Of a stretch of 57,667 nucleotides of DNA, positions 35,905 to 45,749 are shown piece by piece. Numbering within the stretch: the first letter of the stretch is position 1; the number at the start of each line of letters is the position of its first letter. The stretch is taken from positions 1 to 57,667 of the forward strand of contig JABFQZ010000033.1 of assembly GCA_013141435.1 (NCBI GenBank), read 5' to 3'. The notes under the pieces are model-generated. The model did no database searches and was not told the origin of the DNA. It was given only the letters and a program-made list of their open reading frames with translations. The DNA is from Ferruginibacter sp. (GTDB lineage Bacteria; Bacteroidota; Bacteroidia; Chitinophagales; Chitinophagaceae). The translations under genes were made by a program, and so were the position numbers.

Positions 35905-36744
35905 ATGTACAAAAAAAAATGTTTTTTTGCCTTTATATTTCCGTTGTTTTTTTATCATACAAATGCACAATCTTTAAAATTAATAACCTACAATATTAGG
36001 TTAGATGTAGCTGTAGATGGAGAAAATGATTGGACACACCGAAAAGCTTTCTTAGCATCGCAAATAGTTTTTTATGCGCCAGATATTTTTGGAGTGCAAG
36101 AAGCTACACCAAACGAAATGGTTGATTTAGATTCGATGCTACAAACATATTCCCATATTGGCAATGGTAGAGAAGGAATTGGCAAAGGCGAAGCGTCAGC
36201 CATTTTTTACAACAAAAGTAAATTTAAAATAAAAAACGAAACCACATTTTGGTTATCAGAAACCCCAAATGTGATGAGCAAAGGTTGGGATGCATCGTAC
36301 TTAAGAGTTTGTACGTATGCGTTGTTTACCGATATAAAAAATAAAAAAACTTTCTGGGTTTTTAATACACATTTAGATCATATGGGCGAAATAGCTCGTA
36401 CAAATGGAATACAATTAATTCTTAAAAAAATTACAGAAGTAAATACAAAAAAATATCCAGTAATTTTTATGGGCGATTTAAACTCAGAACCTAACACAGA
36501 TAGAATTATTGCACTCAAAAAGCAAATGAAAGATACCAAAGAAATATCTATCGAAAAACCATTCGGACCATCAGGTTCTTTTAATAATTTTGAACACAAC
36601 AAACCAGTTACAAAATTGATAGACTATATTTTTATTTCTAAAAATAACAATTGGAAAGTAAATAAGTATGCCGTACTTAGCGATTCCGATAAAATGAGAT
36701 ACCCATCGGATCATTTACCTGTATTTGCAGAAATTTTGTATTAA
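35905..36744 (+). CDS. secreted endonuclease/exonuclease/phosphatase (EEP) family protein
   Basis: A 279-residue protein with signal peptide (cleavage N-A-Q, about 21). EEP fold motifs in order: N-I-R-L-D at 28-32, G-V-Q-E-A-T, N-T-H-L-D-H, M-G-D-L-N-S-E-P and the terminal S-D-H-L-P-V-F. All catalytic Asp, Asn and His positions appear present. Family members cleave phosphodiesters or phosphomonoesters; the target is unknown. It lies 6 bp after GH16, within the glycan operon, so the substrate may be a phosphorylated glycan or simply DNA for phosphate scavenging. Confidence 0.9.
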   Translation: MYKKKCFFAFIFPLFFYHTNAQSLKLITYNIRLDVAVDGENDWTHRKAFLASQIVFYAPDIFGVQEATPNEMVDLDSMLQTYSHIGNGREGIGKGEASAIFYNKSKFKIKNETTFWLSETPNVMSKGWDASYLRVCTYALFTDIKNKKTFWVFNTHLDHMGEIARTNGIQLILKKITEVNTKKYPVIFMGDLNSEPNTDRIIALKKQMKDTKEISIEKPFGPSGSFNNFEHNKPVTKLIDYIFISKNNNWKVNKYAVLSDSDKMRYPSDHLPVFAEILY

Positions 36745-36851
36745 CTGTTAGCAATTATATTACAAAAATTGCAATATTTTATCAAATTTTTATTTTTACC
36801 AATCTAAGTTTTATGCACTTTATAAGTTAAATTGCCAATTAATAAATTTAT

Positions 36852-38297
36852 ATGCAATTTAGATTTTATAGTATTATCCTTTTTTCTGTTTTTTTAATAA
36901 ACTGTAGGCCCACAAAAGTGCCTGTTATTCCACCATATATTCCGCCTGTAATTGTACCAGTAACCAATGATGTAGATTTTTGGCTTACACACGAAACAAG
37001 TGCAATAAAATTTGAAAAACAAAATACACTATTAGGGTTTTCTGATGTAATAAATGGAAATACAAATATTGATGTAAACGATACGCAAACTTATCAAACC
37101 ATTGATGGATTTGGATATACCCTTACTGGAGGAAGTGCACAAGTAATAAATCAATTAACTGCTGCAAAAAAGCAAGAGCTCTTGCAAGAATTATTTAGTA
37201 CAAATGGCAATGCTATTGGTATTAGTTATTTGCGTTTAAGTATTGGTGCATCTGATTTAAACGCAGCACCTTTTAGCTACGATGATATGCCAACTGGCCA
37301 AACAGACATAAACCTTACAAATTTTAATTTAGCAAACGATGCCATCAATTTAATACCACTACTTAAAGAAATATTATTAATAAATCCTAACATAAAAATA
37401 ATGGCTACACCATGGAGTGCACCTACTTGGATGAAGACAAATAATAGTTTTGTAGGAGGTAGTTTGCAACCAATATATTACAATGTATATGCACAATATT
37501 TTGTAAAATATATTCAAAAAATGAAACTAGAAGGAATTAATATTGATGCCATTTGCCCTCAAAACGAACCCTTGCATGATGGTAATAATCCGAGTATGTT
37601 AATGCAAGCTACAGAGCAAGCAAATTTTATTGCAAACAACTTAGGTCCAGCATTTGCAGCAGCAAGTATCACTACTAAAATTGTAGCGTATGATCATAAT
37701 TGCGATAAACCAGAGTATCCTATTGCAGTTTTAAGCAATGCTACTGCCAATAATTATACCGATGGGGCTGCGTTTCATTTATATAACGGCGATGTAAGTG
37801 CATTGAGTACAGTACACAATGCTTTCCCTTCAAAAAATATTTATTTTACCGAGCAATATACTTCCAATAGTGGTAATTTTACTGGCGATTTAAAATGGCA
37901 TTTAAAAAATGTAATTATAGGCTCAATGCGTAATTGGAGCAAAAATGCATTAGAGTGGAATTTAGCAAACGATGCATCATTTGGTCCACACACTCTAGGT
38001 GGCTGTACCACATGCAAAGGTGCTATTACCATAGAAAGCAATAGTTTTTATACCAAAAATGTAGCATATTATATTATTGCACATGCATCTAAATTTGTAC
38101 CACAAGGTTCTGTACGTATAGCAAGTAATATTGTGGGCAATTTGCAAAACGTAGCTTTTAAAACCCCTTCAGGCAAAAAAGTTTTGCTAGTAGAAAATGA
38201 TGGAAATACTACCGAAACTTTTAATATAAAATATAATGCAAAATGGGTTTCTACTTCGTTAAGCGCTGGTGCAGTAGGTACATATATTTGGAATTAA
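36852..38297 (+). CDS. GH30 family glycoside hydrolase, lipoprotein
   Basis: A 481-residue protein with a putative lipid-anchored Cys (C18, F-L-I-N-C). GH30 features: G-F-G-Y-T-L-T-G-G-S-A near 95, P-W-S-A-P-T-W-M-K-T, acid/base E239 in P-Q-N-E-P-L, nucleophile E334 in F-T-E-Q-Y-T-S, and a C-terminal beta domain. Family members include endo-beta-1,6-glucanases and glucosylceramidase-like beta-glucosidases. In a locus with GH16 and GH3 this fits removal of beta-1,6 branches. Separate from the upstream gene by 107 bp. Confidence 0.93.
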   Translation: MQFRFYSIILFSVFLINCRPTKVPVIPPYIPPVIVPVTNDVDFWLTHETSAIKFEKQNTLLGFSDVINGNTNIDVNDTQTYQTIDGFGYTLTGGSAQVINQLTAAKKQELLQELFSTNGNAIGISYLRLSIGASDLNAAPFSYDDMPTGQTDINLTNFNLANDAINLIPLLKEILLINPNIKIMATPWSAPTWMKTNNSFVGGSLQPIYYNVYAQYFVKYIQKMKLEGINIDAICPQNEPLHDGNNPSMLMQATEQANFIANNLGPAFAAASITTKIVAYDHNCDKPEYPIAVLSNATANNYTDGAAFHLYNGDVSALSTVHNAFPSKNIYFTEQYTSNSGNFTGDLKWHLKNVIIGSMRNWSKNALEWNLANDASFGPHTLGGCTTCKGAITIESNSFYTKNVAYYIIAHASKFVPQGSVRIASNIVGNLQNVAFKTPSGKKVLLVENDGNTTETFNIKYNAKWVSTSLSAGAVGTYIWN

Positions 38298-38467
38298 ATT
38301 AAAAATTAAAATATTTTTTGTTTGTCAACATTAGTTTTTCATAACAACTGCATTGACAATAGTTCTTAGTTCTTTTTTGGGAAAAGAAAAAGGAACCAAT
38401 AATTATCATTATTAAATATGGCAACATTTATCAACTCAATTTATAAATTTAAAATTAAAATTATACA

Positions 38468-39922
38468 ATGAAAAAAATATCAATACCATTGTTGTTATTA
38501 TCTTCTATTTGCTTTGCCCAGCAAAAATCTAGTATAACAAAAAATGATTTTTCGGTGCAAAATAAAAAAGTAATCGTTTACACTTCTGCCGAAAATACCG
38601 ATTTAAGGTTTGCTAAAACAGATGAACTATCATTTACAGATTTAAAGCAACCTTTAGAAACACAGTTTTGTGTATTTGTAAATCCATCAAAGAAATTTCA
38701 AACATACATGGGTATTGGCGGAGCTATAACAGATGCAAGCGCCGAAGTATTTGCAAAACTACCAGCAGCAAAACAGCAAGAGTTTTTAAATGCATATTAC
38801 AGCAAAGAAAAAGGCATAGGTTACTCTATAATAAGAACCAATATACATAGCTGCGATTTTAGTAGCGATATGTACACTTATGTAGCCGAAGGTGATAAAG
38901 AATTAAAAACATTTAATATAGACCACGACAAAAAATTTAAAATTCCATTAATAAAAAAAGCTATAGAAACAGCAAAAGGAAACATAAATTTATTTGCAAG
39001 CCCTTGGAGCCCGCCTGCCTTTATGAAAACTACAAATAACATGTTGCAAGGTGGAAAATTAGCACCAGAGTATTACCAAAGTTGGGCTAACTATTATGTA
39101 AAATTTATTAATAGTTACCAAAAAGAAGGCATACCAATTTGGGGGCTTACTGTACAAAACGAGCCTATGGCTACACAGCGTTGGGAAAGCTGTATATACA
39201 CAGCCGAAGAAGAAAGAGACTTCTTAAAAAACTACCTAGGGCCAACATTACAAAAAGCTGGACTTGGCAATAAAAAAATAACAGTTTGGGATCACAATAG
39301 AGACTTACTAACTCAAAGAGCTACAACAATTTTAAATGACCCTGCTGCAAATAAATATGTATGGGGAGTAGGGTTTCATTGGTACGAAAACTGGACAGGC
39401 GGCGACCCAATGTATAGTAATGTAGGCGAAGTAAGTAAAATGTACCCCGATAAAAATTTACTATTTACCGAAGGATGTGTAGAAGCATTTAAAGCTGAAA
39501 AATACCAACTTTGGGCAAATGGCGAAAGATATGGAAGAAGTATGATAAATGATTTTAACAATGGTACAGTAGGCTGGACAGATTGGAACGTTTTGTTAGA
39601 TGAAAATGGAGGACCAAACCATGTAAGTAATTTTTGTTTTGCACCTATACATGGCGATACCAAAACTGGCGAATTAATTTATACGCCATCGTATTATTTT
39701 ATTGGGCATTTTTCTAAATATATAAATAAAGGTGCAAAACGAATAAGCAGTATAGCTAGTCGTAGCCAATTATTAACAACATCATTTTTAAATACCGATG
39801 GCAAAGTTGTAACCATAGTAATGAACCAAACAGCTAATGCACACAAATACTTTTTGTGTGTAGGTACAAAAGCTACCGAGGTTTCTATTGCGCCACATGC
39901 TATACAAACATTGGTATTTTAA
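38468..39922 (+). CDS. GH30 family glycoside hydrolase, secreted
   Basis: A 484-residue enzyme with signal peptide (cleavage C-F-A-Q, about 17). Motifs: G-I-G-G-A-I-T-D near 81, P-W-S-P-P-A-F-M-K-T, acid/base E232 in V-Q-N-E-P-M, nucleophile E335 in F-T-E-G-C-V-E. The G-G-A-I-T-D and E-G-C-V-E forms are typical of bacterial glucosylceramidase-like GH30 subfamily members acting on beta-glucosides. Clearly different from the neighbouring GH30, so probably an ancient paralogue with another specificity (for example exo versus endo). A 170-bp spacer precedes it. Confidence 0.94.
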   Translation: MKKISIPLLLLSSICFAQQKSSITKNDFSVQNKKVIVYTSAENTDLRFAKTDELSFTDLKQPLETQFCVFVNPSKKFQTYMGIGGAITDASAEVFAKLPAAKQQEFLNAYYSKEKGIGYSIIRTNIHSCDFSSDMYTYVAEGDKELKTFNIDHDKKFKIPLIKKAIETAKGNINLFASPWSPPAFMKTTNNMLQGGKLAPEYYQSWANYYVKFINSYQKEGIPIWGLTVQNEPMATQRWESCIYTAEEERDFLKNYLGPTLQKAGLGNKKITVWDHNRDLLTQRATTILNDPAANKYVWGVGFHWYENWTGGDPMYSNVGEVSKMYPDKNLLFTEGCVEAFKAEKYQLWANGERYGRSMINDFNNGTVGWTDWNVLLDENGGPNHVSNFCFAPIHGDTKTGELIYTPSYYFIGHFSKYINKGAKRISSIASRSQLLTTSFLNTDGKVVTIVMNQTANAHKYFLCVGTKATEVSIAPHAIQTLVF

Positions 39923-40065
39923 ATAAATGCAAAGTTGTTGGACAACTTTATAAGGGAGTATAAAAAAGGAGAGAAGTGAGATTGTCGCAAATTGTAACAA
40001 TCTGAAATTAAAATTAAGCCATACATTTTTTAGTATGAGCAAATCATAAAAAAAAAGAAAACGAT

Positions 40066-42306
40066 ATGAATATTAAAAATGCAAATAAATTTATTTTGGT
40101 ATTAATGCTGTCTGTATTTTTTGCAAACACAAACGCACAGCAAAAAACAATAGACCAAAAAGTAGCAGCACTTTTAAAGCAAATGACGATTGAAGAAAAA
40201 ATTGGGCAGCTAAACCAATACAACGATGATGCCGATGCTACTGGCCCAACAACAGTAGATAACGATAAAGCAAACCAAATTCGCAAAGGGCAAGTTGGTT
40301 CGTTGTTAAATGCAAAAGGTACGGTGCGTACAAGAAGTTGGCAAAAAATAGCGATGGAAAGTAGATTAAAAATTCCGTTGTTATTTGGGTTAGATGTAAT
40401 ACATGGATACAAAACTACATTCCCTATTCCGCTTGCCGAAGCGGCAAGTTGGGATCTTGATGCCATGCAACTTGGGGCAAGAATAGCGGCTACCGAAGCA
40501 AGTGCAAGCGGCATACACTGGACCTTTGCGCCAATGGTTGACATAGCCCGTGACCCACGCTGGGGGCGCATTATGGAAGGTGCTGGCGAAGACACTTACC
40601 TTGGTTGCAAAATTGCCGAAGCAAGGGTAAAAGGCTTTCAGGGTAAACTTGGCGATATAAATTCGGTAATGGCTTGTGCAAAACATTTTGCTGCTTATGG
40701 TGCAGCCGTTGGTGGAAGAGATTACAACTCGGTGGATATGAGTGATAGGCAATTGTGGGAAGTTTACCTCCCACCTTTTAAAGCAGCTGTAGATGCTGGC
40801 GCTGCAACTTTTATGAACTCATTTAACGACTTAAATGGCGTGCCAGCTACTGGTAATAAAATGTTGCAAAGAGATATATTAAAAGGCAAATGGGGCTTTA
40901 AAGGTTTTGTAGTAAGCGACTGGGGAAGCATAGGCGAAATGCAAAACCATGGCAGTGTAAAAAATGAATATGAGGCAGCATTAAGTGCCATTACTGCTGG
41001 TAGCGATATGGATATGGAAAGCCGTTGTTATAAAAATAATTTAACAAAATTGGTAGCCGATAAAAAAATAAGTATTGCTTTAATTGATGATGCAGTTAGC
41101 AGAATTTTAAAAAAGAAATTTGAGCTTGGCTTGTTCGACGACCCTTATAAATATTGCAATGCCGATAGAGAAACTGCTGCATTAAATAATACAACACACG
41201 TAGCAGCAGCAAGAGATATGGCTAAAAAAAGTATTATACTTTTAAAAAACGAAAATAATATTTTGCCCTTATCAAAAGCCTTAAAAACAATTGCATTAAT
41301 AGGCCCAATGGTAAAACAATTAAAACAAAATAAAGGTTTTTGGGATGTAGATGTGCCAGGTGTGGATAGTAATTTTATTGTAAGCCAATGGAAGGGATTA
41401 CAAAATAAATTGGGTGCAAATACAAACTTGTTATATGCCAAAGGTTGCAATATTGAAGGCAACGATAAAAGCGGATTTGCTGAAGCAATTGAAGTAGCAA
41501 AACAAGCCGAAGTGGTTGTTTTTAGCATGGGCGAAAAAAGAGATATGAGTGGCGAAGCCAAAAGTAGAAGCGACATAAGCATACCTGGTGTACAAGAAGA
41601 ATTGCTAAAAGAATTATTGGCTACTGGCAAACCAGTAGTGGTATTAATACATGCTGGACGCCCATTGGTATTTAATTACACTGCCGATAATGCACCTGCA
41701 ATTTTATACACTTGGTGGCTAGGGAGCGAAGCTGGTAATGCCATTGCCGATGTGTTGTTTGGCGATTATAATCCAGCAGCAAAAACTACAACTACCTTTC
41801 CTCGTAGTGTAGGGCAAGTGCCAATTTATTACAATCATTTTAATACAGGTAGGCCAGTTACAAACGATAAAGAACATTTGTATAGATCGGCATATAACGA
41901 TTTGTCTATTTACCCTAAATATGCTTTTGGATATGGCTTAAGTTATACAAAATTTGAGTACAGCAATTTTGCATTAAACAAAAAAACGGTGAAAGCAAAC
42001 GAAACCATAGAAGCTAGTGTAACTATTGCAAACACTGGCAAATATGATGGCGAAGAAATTGTACAACTTTATTTAAAAGATAAAGTAGCATCAAGCGTAA
42101 GGCCAATAATAGAGCTAAAAGATTTTAAAAAAATATTTATAAAATCAGGCGAAAGTAAAACAATAAAATTTGTAATAGATAAAGAAAAATTATCTTTTTA
42201 CAATACACAATTGCAATGGGTAGCCGAGCCCGGCGATTTTGAATTAATGATAGGTGCAGCATCTAACGATATAAAATGGAAAGAGGTATTTGAGTTAGTG
42301 AAATAA
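40066..42306 (+). CDS. GH3 family periplasmic beta-glucosidase, BglX-like
   Basis: A 746-residue enzyme with signal peptide (cleavage N-A-Q, about 24). GH3 N-terminal barrel with W-T-F-A-P-M-V-D-I-A-R-D-P-R-W-G-R and nucleophile D285 in V-V-S-D-W-G; the alpha/beta sandwich and the C-terminal fibronectin III domain follow (Y-P-K-Y-A-F-G-Y-G-L-S-Y then Y-D-G-E-E-I-V-Q-L-Y). It should convert short beta-glucans to glucose in the periplasm and complete the pathway. The last PUL gene, followed by a terminator. Confidence 0.96.
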   Translation: MNIKNANKFILVLMLSVFFANTNAQQKTIDQKVAALLKQMTIEEKIGQLNQYNDDADATGPTTVDNDKANQIRKGQVGSLLNAKGTVRTRSWQKIAMESRLKIPLLFGLDVIHGYKTTFPIPLAEAASWDLDAMQLGARIAATEASASGIHWTFAPMVDIARDPRWGRIMEGAGEDTYLGCKIAEARVKGFQGKLGDINSVMACAKHFAAYGAAVGGRDYNSVDMSDRQLWEVYLPPFKAAVDAGAATFMNSFNDLNGVPATGNKMLQRDILKGKWGFKGFVVSDWGSIGEMQNHGSVKNEYEAALSAITAGSDMDMESRCYKNNLTKLVADKKISIALIDDAVSRILKKKFELGLFDDPYKYCNADRETAALNNTTHVAAARDMAKKSIILLKNENNILPLSKALKTIALIGPMVKQLKQNKGFWDVDVPGVDSNFIVSQWKGLQNKLGANTNLLYAKGCNIEGNDKSGFAEAIEVAKQAEVVVFSMGEKRDMSGEAKSRSDISIPGVQEELLKELLATGKPVVVLIHAGRPLVFNYTADNAPAILYTWWLGSEAGNAIADVLFGDYNPAAKTTTTFPRSVGQVPIYYNHFNTGRPVTNDKEHLYRSAYNDLSIYPKYAFGYGLSYTKFEYSNFALNKKTVKANETIEASVTIANTGKYDGEEIVQLYLKDKVASSVRPIIELKDFKKIFIKSGESKTIKFVIDKEKLSFYNTQLQWVAEPGDFELMIGAASNDIKWKEVFELVK

Positions 42307-42334
42307 AGAAGTCTAATAGCAATTCACTTTTTTT

Positions 42335-42370
42335 AAACGGCGAAAATAAGTTTTTATTTTCGCCGTTTTA
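42335..42370 (+). terminator. terminator at the end of the PUL
   Basis: Stem of 14 bp, AAACGGCGAAAATA (42335-42348) and TATTTTCGCCGTTT (42355-42368), lying between the convergent GH3 and priA genes. Confidence 0.88.
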
Positions 42371-42392
42371 TATTTTGTAAATTCAATAAAAA

Positions 42393-44876
42393 TTACAAAG
42401 GATCTATATCAGTAATTACATGTACGCTTCTAAATTTTTGTTCGGCTGCAAGTAAGTTTATATGGTTGCTAATTACTTTTCTAAAGTTAGCACTCATGCC
42501 AGTTTCTTTAGGTAGTTTTATCATTAGCTCCATCAAATACATATTGCGAAGTCGAGCAACAATTGGTGCTGCTGGTCCTGTTATGTATTGTTTTAAATCT
42601 TGTGCAAGTAATGCAGCCAATTTATGTGCTGCTGTTTCTACTGTAACTTTATCTCTATGCTTCATGGTAATTTTTACCATGCGACTAAATGGTGGGTAAA
42701 AAAACTCTTTACGGTTTTGTATTTCAAAATCATAAAATTGTTTATAGTCATGTTGTTGTACTAGCAATAAGATTGGGTGTTTTACATTCATTGCTTGTAT
42801 CAATACTTTACCTTGCTCATGCTTTCGTCCTGCTCTTCCACTTACTTGCTCCATTAATTGAAAAGCCCTTTCGTTTGCTCTAAAATCGGCAAAGCTCAAT
42901 AAGCCATCGGCATCTAATACGCCTACTAAATTTACTTTATCAAAATCCAAACCTTTTACTACCATTTGTGTGCCTACCAATATATCTAATCTGTGTTGCT
43001 CAAATGAGTGTATTAAAGTATCATGTGCTGTTTTCCCTCGTACACTATCTACATCCATTCTAGCTATTCTAAATTTTGCAAAATCTTTTTCTAGTTGTTC
43101 TTCAATTTTTTCAGTTCCAAAGTTTTTTTCTAACCACACATTGGTGCCACATGCAGGGCAAGTAACCAATTTTGGGTATGTGCTACCACAATAATGGCAA
43201 TGCAGTTTATTGCTGTATTTATGTAAAGTAAGGGATACATCGCAATGTGTACATTGTGGCAAATGGCCGCATGTACCGCATATTAGGTAAGGGTTGTAGC
43301 CTCTTCTATTTTGAAAAAGTATAACTTGTTTATCTGCTTCTACTGTTTTTTGAATAGCCTCTTTAAGTTGAGGGCTTATCATTACTTTTCCTTTTTCTTT
43401 TTGTACAACTTGGGTAGTATTAATAATTTCTATTGCAGGTAATTTTATTCCACCAAAGCGTTCATTCAATTCTACTAATCCATATTTTTTTTGCTTAGCA
43501 TTGTAGTAAGTTTCTAAAGATGGTGTTGCACTTCCTAATAAAATATTGGCATTAAAAAGCGATGCATAATAAATTGCAGCATCTCTTGCATTGTAGCGTG
43601 GGGCAGGATCTTGTTGTTTGTACGATGAGTCATGTTCTTCATCTACAATTATAAATCCTAGATTTTTAAATGGTAAAAATAAAGAGCTTCTTGCACCTAA
43701 AACTATTTTTATTTCGCTAGTTCGTATTTTGTTCCAAAGTTCTATACGCTCTTGGTTGTTAAATTTAGAGTGGTAAATAGCAATATTACCGCCAAAATGC
43801 TTTTGTAACCTGCGTATAATTTGTGCAGTTAATGCTATCTCTGGCAATAGGTAAAGAATTTGTTTGCCTTGCAAAAAATATTCTTCAATTAATTTTATGT
43901 AAAGTTGTGTTTTTCCACTACCAGTTACACCATGCAAAAGGCAAACTTTTTTTTGAGTATAAACCTCCTTTAATTCCAATAACGAATTTGTTTGCGCTTG
44001 GCTTAATTCAAAATCTATTTGTATCGATTTTGGCAAATTTTTTATTCTATCAATATTTCTTTTTTCTACAAATAAAATTTTTTTATCACATAAGCCTTTT
44101 AATTGAGCAGTTGTGGCATCAGCTTTTTTTAACAATGCTGTTTGTGTTACTTCTCCTTCTGTTTTGTTTAAGTGTAAAAATGCCAACAATAATTCCATTT
44201 GCTTTGGTGCTCCTTTCCAATCGTTTAATAAATTACTAAGCGTATATTCATTGTCGTATTGGGGATTAAGAATTACATAACTTTCTTTTTTTACTTTATA
44301 TTTTTCGTGGAGATCTTCTCTAATATAACAAACATTTTTTTCAATTAGTTTTTTTAAAATAGGGTACACATGTGTTGCATCTAACACTTGCTGCACTTCG
44401 GTAATACTCAATTCTGTTTTCAATAGCAGCGCTTCTGCTATTAAATACTCTTCATCGCCAAGGTCTTTAAAATCGTCGCCATAGGCTTCGTTGTATATTA
44501 AAACAGTTTCGCTACTTAGTTTAAAATTAGCAGGCAAAGCAGCTGCCATTACTTCTCCTTCGGAGCACATGTAGTATTGGCTGATCCATTGCCAAAGCTG
44601 CATTTGTTGGTTATAAATTAGTGGTTGGTCATCTAATACATTTAAAATATTTTTTGTTTTGTAGCTAGGTTTTTCGGTTATTATTTTTTTTATAATACCT
44701 GCATATTTTTTATTTTTTCCAAAAATTACTTCAACTCTACAACCAGGTATTGCTATTGCAATTAAGTTTGAAGGTATAGCATAAGTGTAAATATTAGGTA
44801 ATGCAAGCGGAAGTATTATTTCTGCCCAACAAGTGCTTTGTGGTTCATTAAAATTCAGTTCATGTACATCATTCAT
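42393..44876 (-). CDS. priA: primosomal replication restart helicase PriA
   Basis: An 827-residue SF2 helicase. N-terminal 3' DNA-binding domain, Walker A G-V-T-G-S-G-K-T, D-E-E-H box, eight-Cys zinc-binding region starting C-G-T-C-G-H and ending C-P-A-C-G, and later helicase motifs (G-T-Q-M-V-V-K-G-L-D-F, Q-V-S-G-R-A-G-R). PriA reloads the replisome at stalled forks. Length normal. Its start lies 26 bp downstream of the plsC-like stop, same strand. Confidence 0.97.
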   Translation of the reverse strand: MNDVHELNFNEPQSTCWAEIILPLALPNIYTYAIPSNLIAIAIPGCRVEVIFGKNKKYAGIIKKIITEKPSYKTKNILNVLDDQPLIYNQQMQLWQWISQYYMCSEGEVMAAALPANFKLSSETVLIYNEAYGDDFKDLGDEEYLIAEALLLKTELSITEVQQVLDATHVYPILKKLIEKNVCYIREDLHEKYKVKKESYVILNPQYDNEYTLSNLLNDWKGAPKQMELLLAFLHLNKTEGEVTQTALLKKADATTAQLKGLCDKKILFVEKRNIDRIKNLPKSIQIDFELSQAQTNSLLELKEVYTQKKVCLLHGVTGSGKTQLYIKLIEEYFLQGKQILYLLPEIALTAQIIRRLQKHFGGNIAIYHSKFNNQERIELWNKIRTSEIKIVLGARSSLFLPFKNLGFIIVDEEHDSSYKQQDPAPRYNARDAAIYYASLFNANILLGSATPSLETYYNAKQKKYGLVELNERFGGIKLPAIEIINTTQVVQKEKGKVMISPQLKEAIQKTVEADKQVILFQNRRGYNPYLICGTCGHLPQCTHCDVSLTLHKYSNKLHCHYCGSTYPKLVTCPACGTNVWLEKNFGTEKIEEQLEKDFAKFRIARMDVDSVRGKTAHDTLIHSFEQHRLDILVGTQMVVKGLDFDKVNLVGVLDADGLLSFADFRANERAFQLMEQVSGRAGRKHEQGKVLIQAMNVKHPILLLVQQHDYKQFYDFEIQNRKEFFYPPFSRMVKITMKHRDKVTVETAAHKLAALLAQDLKQYITGPAAPIVARLRNMYLMELMIKLPKETGMSANFRKVISNHINLLAAEQKFRSVHVITDIDPL

Positions 44877-44902
44877 TTTGTTGTACTACAATTTTTAATT
44901 TA

Positions 44903-45673
44903 TTATTTTATCCAACTAGCATTGTGCCTCACAAGACCATCTTCCATGCTATTATACACAGCTTGTTTTAGTGATTCTAAGTTGGTATTGGGTAAAATTT
45001 CAGGCAAAAAAATTGCTCTAGATTTTCCAGGAGTAATGCTAAAAATGGAGCTGTAATTCATTCTGTCATAACCATCCATTAAAAGTACAGGTTGTATAGC
45101 CGTATTGGTTTCTAAAGCTATTTTAAATGCACCATTGTAAAATTCTTTTAGGGGTTTATTGGTCATATTAAATGTACCTTCGGGCGCCAATACTATAGCA
45201 ATATTTTTAGCCAAAACCTTTTTCATTTCTTGTACACTTTTCAATCGTCCTTCTTCTGTTTTTCTATCTACCATTACTGTTACTTTTCGGTATATATATC
45301 CAAAAATTGGCACTTTTGCCATTTCGGCTTTGCCCAATACTCTTATATTTTGATTGCGAAAAGCTTTCATTAAAAAAGGAATGTCGATATAAGAAATATG
45401 GTTAAATACAAATATTACAGCATGGTTTTTTGCCTTTGGAGCTTCAAAAATATTGGTATGTTTTATTCCCCAGCAAAATAATACTACATCTGCCCATATT
45501 CTACACAATTTATACATAAAATTACCACCTTTTACTTTGCCAAAAAATGAAGCAATAATTACAAACGGTAATATTAAAAACATCATCAAAATAAATATTG
45601 AAAACGCATAAATACTAAAAACAAAACCTATAATTTTTTTCATACAATAATTAATTACACGAATATAATGCAA
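44903..45673 (-). CDS. plsC: 1-acyl-sn-glycerol-3-phosphate acyltransferase
   Basis: A 256-residue membrane-associated protein with two N-terminal hydrophobic segments. Acyltransferase motif I is N-H-I-S-Y-I-D (HX4D), and motif III is A-P-E-G-T-F-N. It makes phosphatidic acid from lysophosphatidic acid at the inner membrane. PlsC is the most likely specificity; a related lysophospholipid or ornithine-lipid acyltransferase cannot be excluded. Confidence 0.9.
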   Translation of the reverse strand: MHYIRVINYCMKKIIGFVFSIYAFSIFILMMFLILPFVIIASFFGKVKGGNFMYKLCRIWADVVLFCWGIKHTNIFEAPKAKNHAVIFVFNHISYIDIPFLMKAFRNQNIRVLGKAEMAKVPIFGYIYRKVTVMVDRKTEEGRLKSVQEMKKVLAKNIAIVLAPEGTFNMTNKPLKEFYNGAFKIALETNTAIQPVLLMDGYDRMNYSSIFSITPGKSRAIFLPEILPNTNLESLKQAVYNSMEDGLVRHNASWIK

Positions 45674-45749
45674 TATGATTTTTTACTAGCAATATAAAAC
45701 TTTACAATTTAAATTATATCAATTAAATTTACTTTATAGCATACAAAAA

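Noticed and set aside
40044..40595. 183-codon minus-strand frame opposite the GH3 gene
   Set aside because: It is antisense to a clear GH3 catalytic domain with conserved motifs and has no features of its own.
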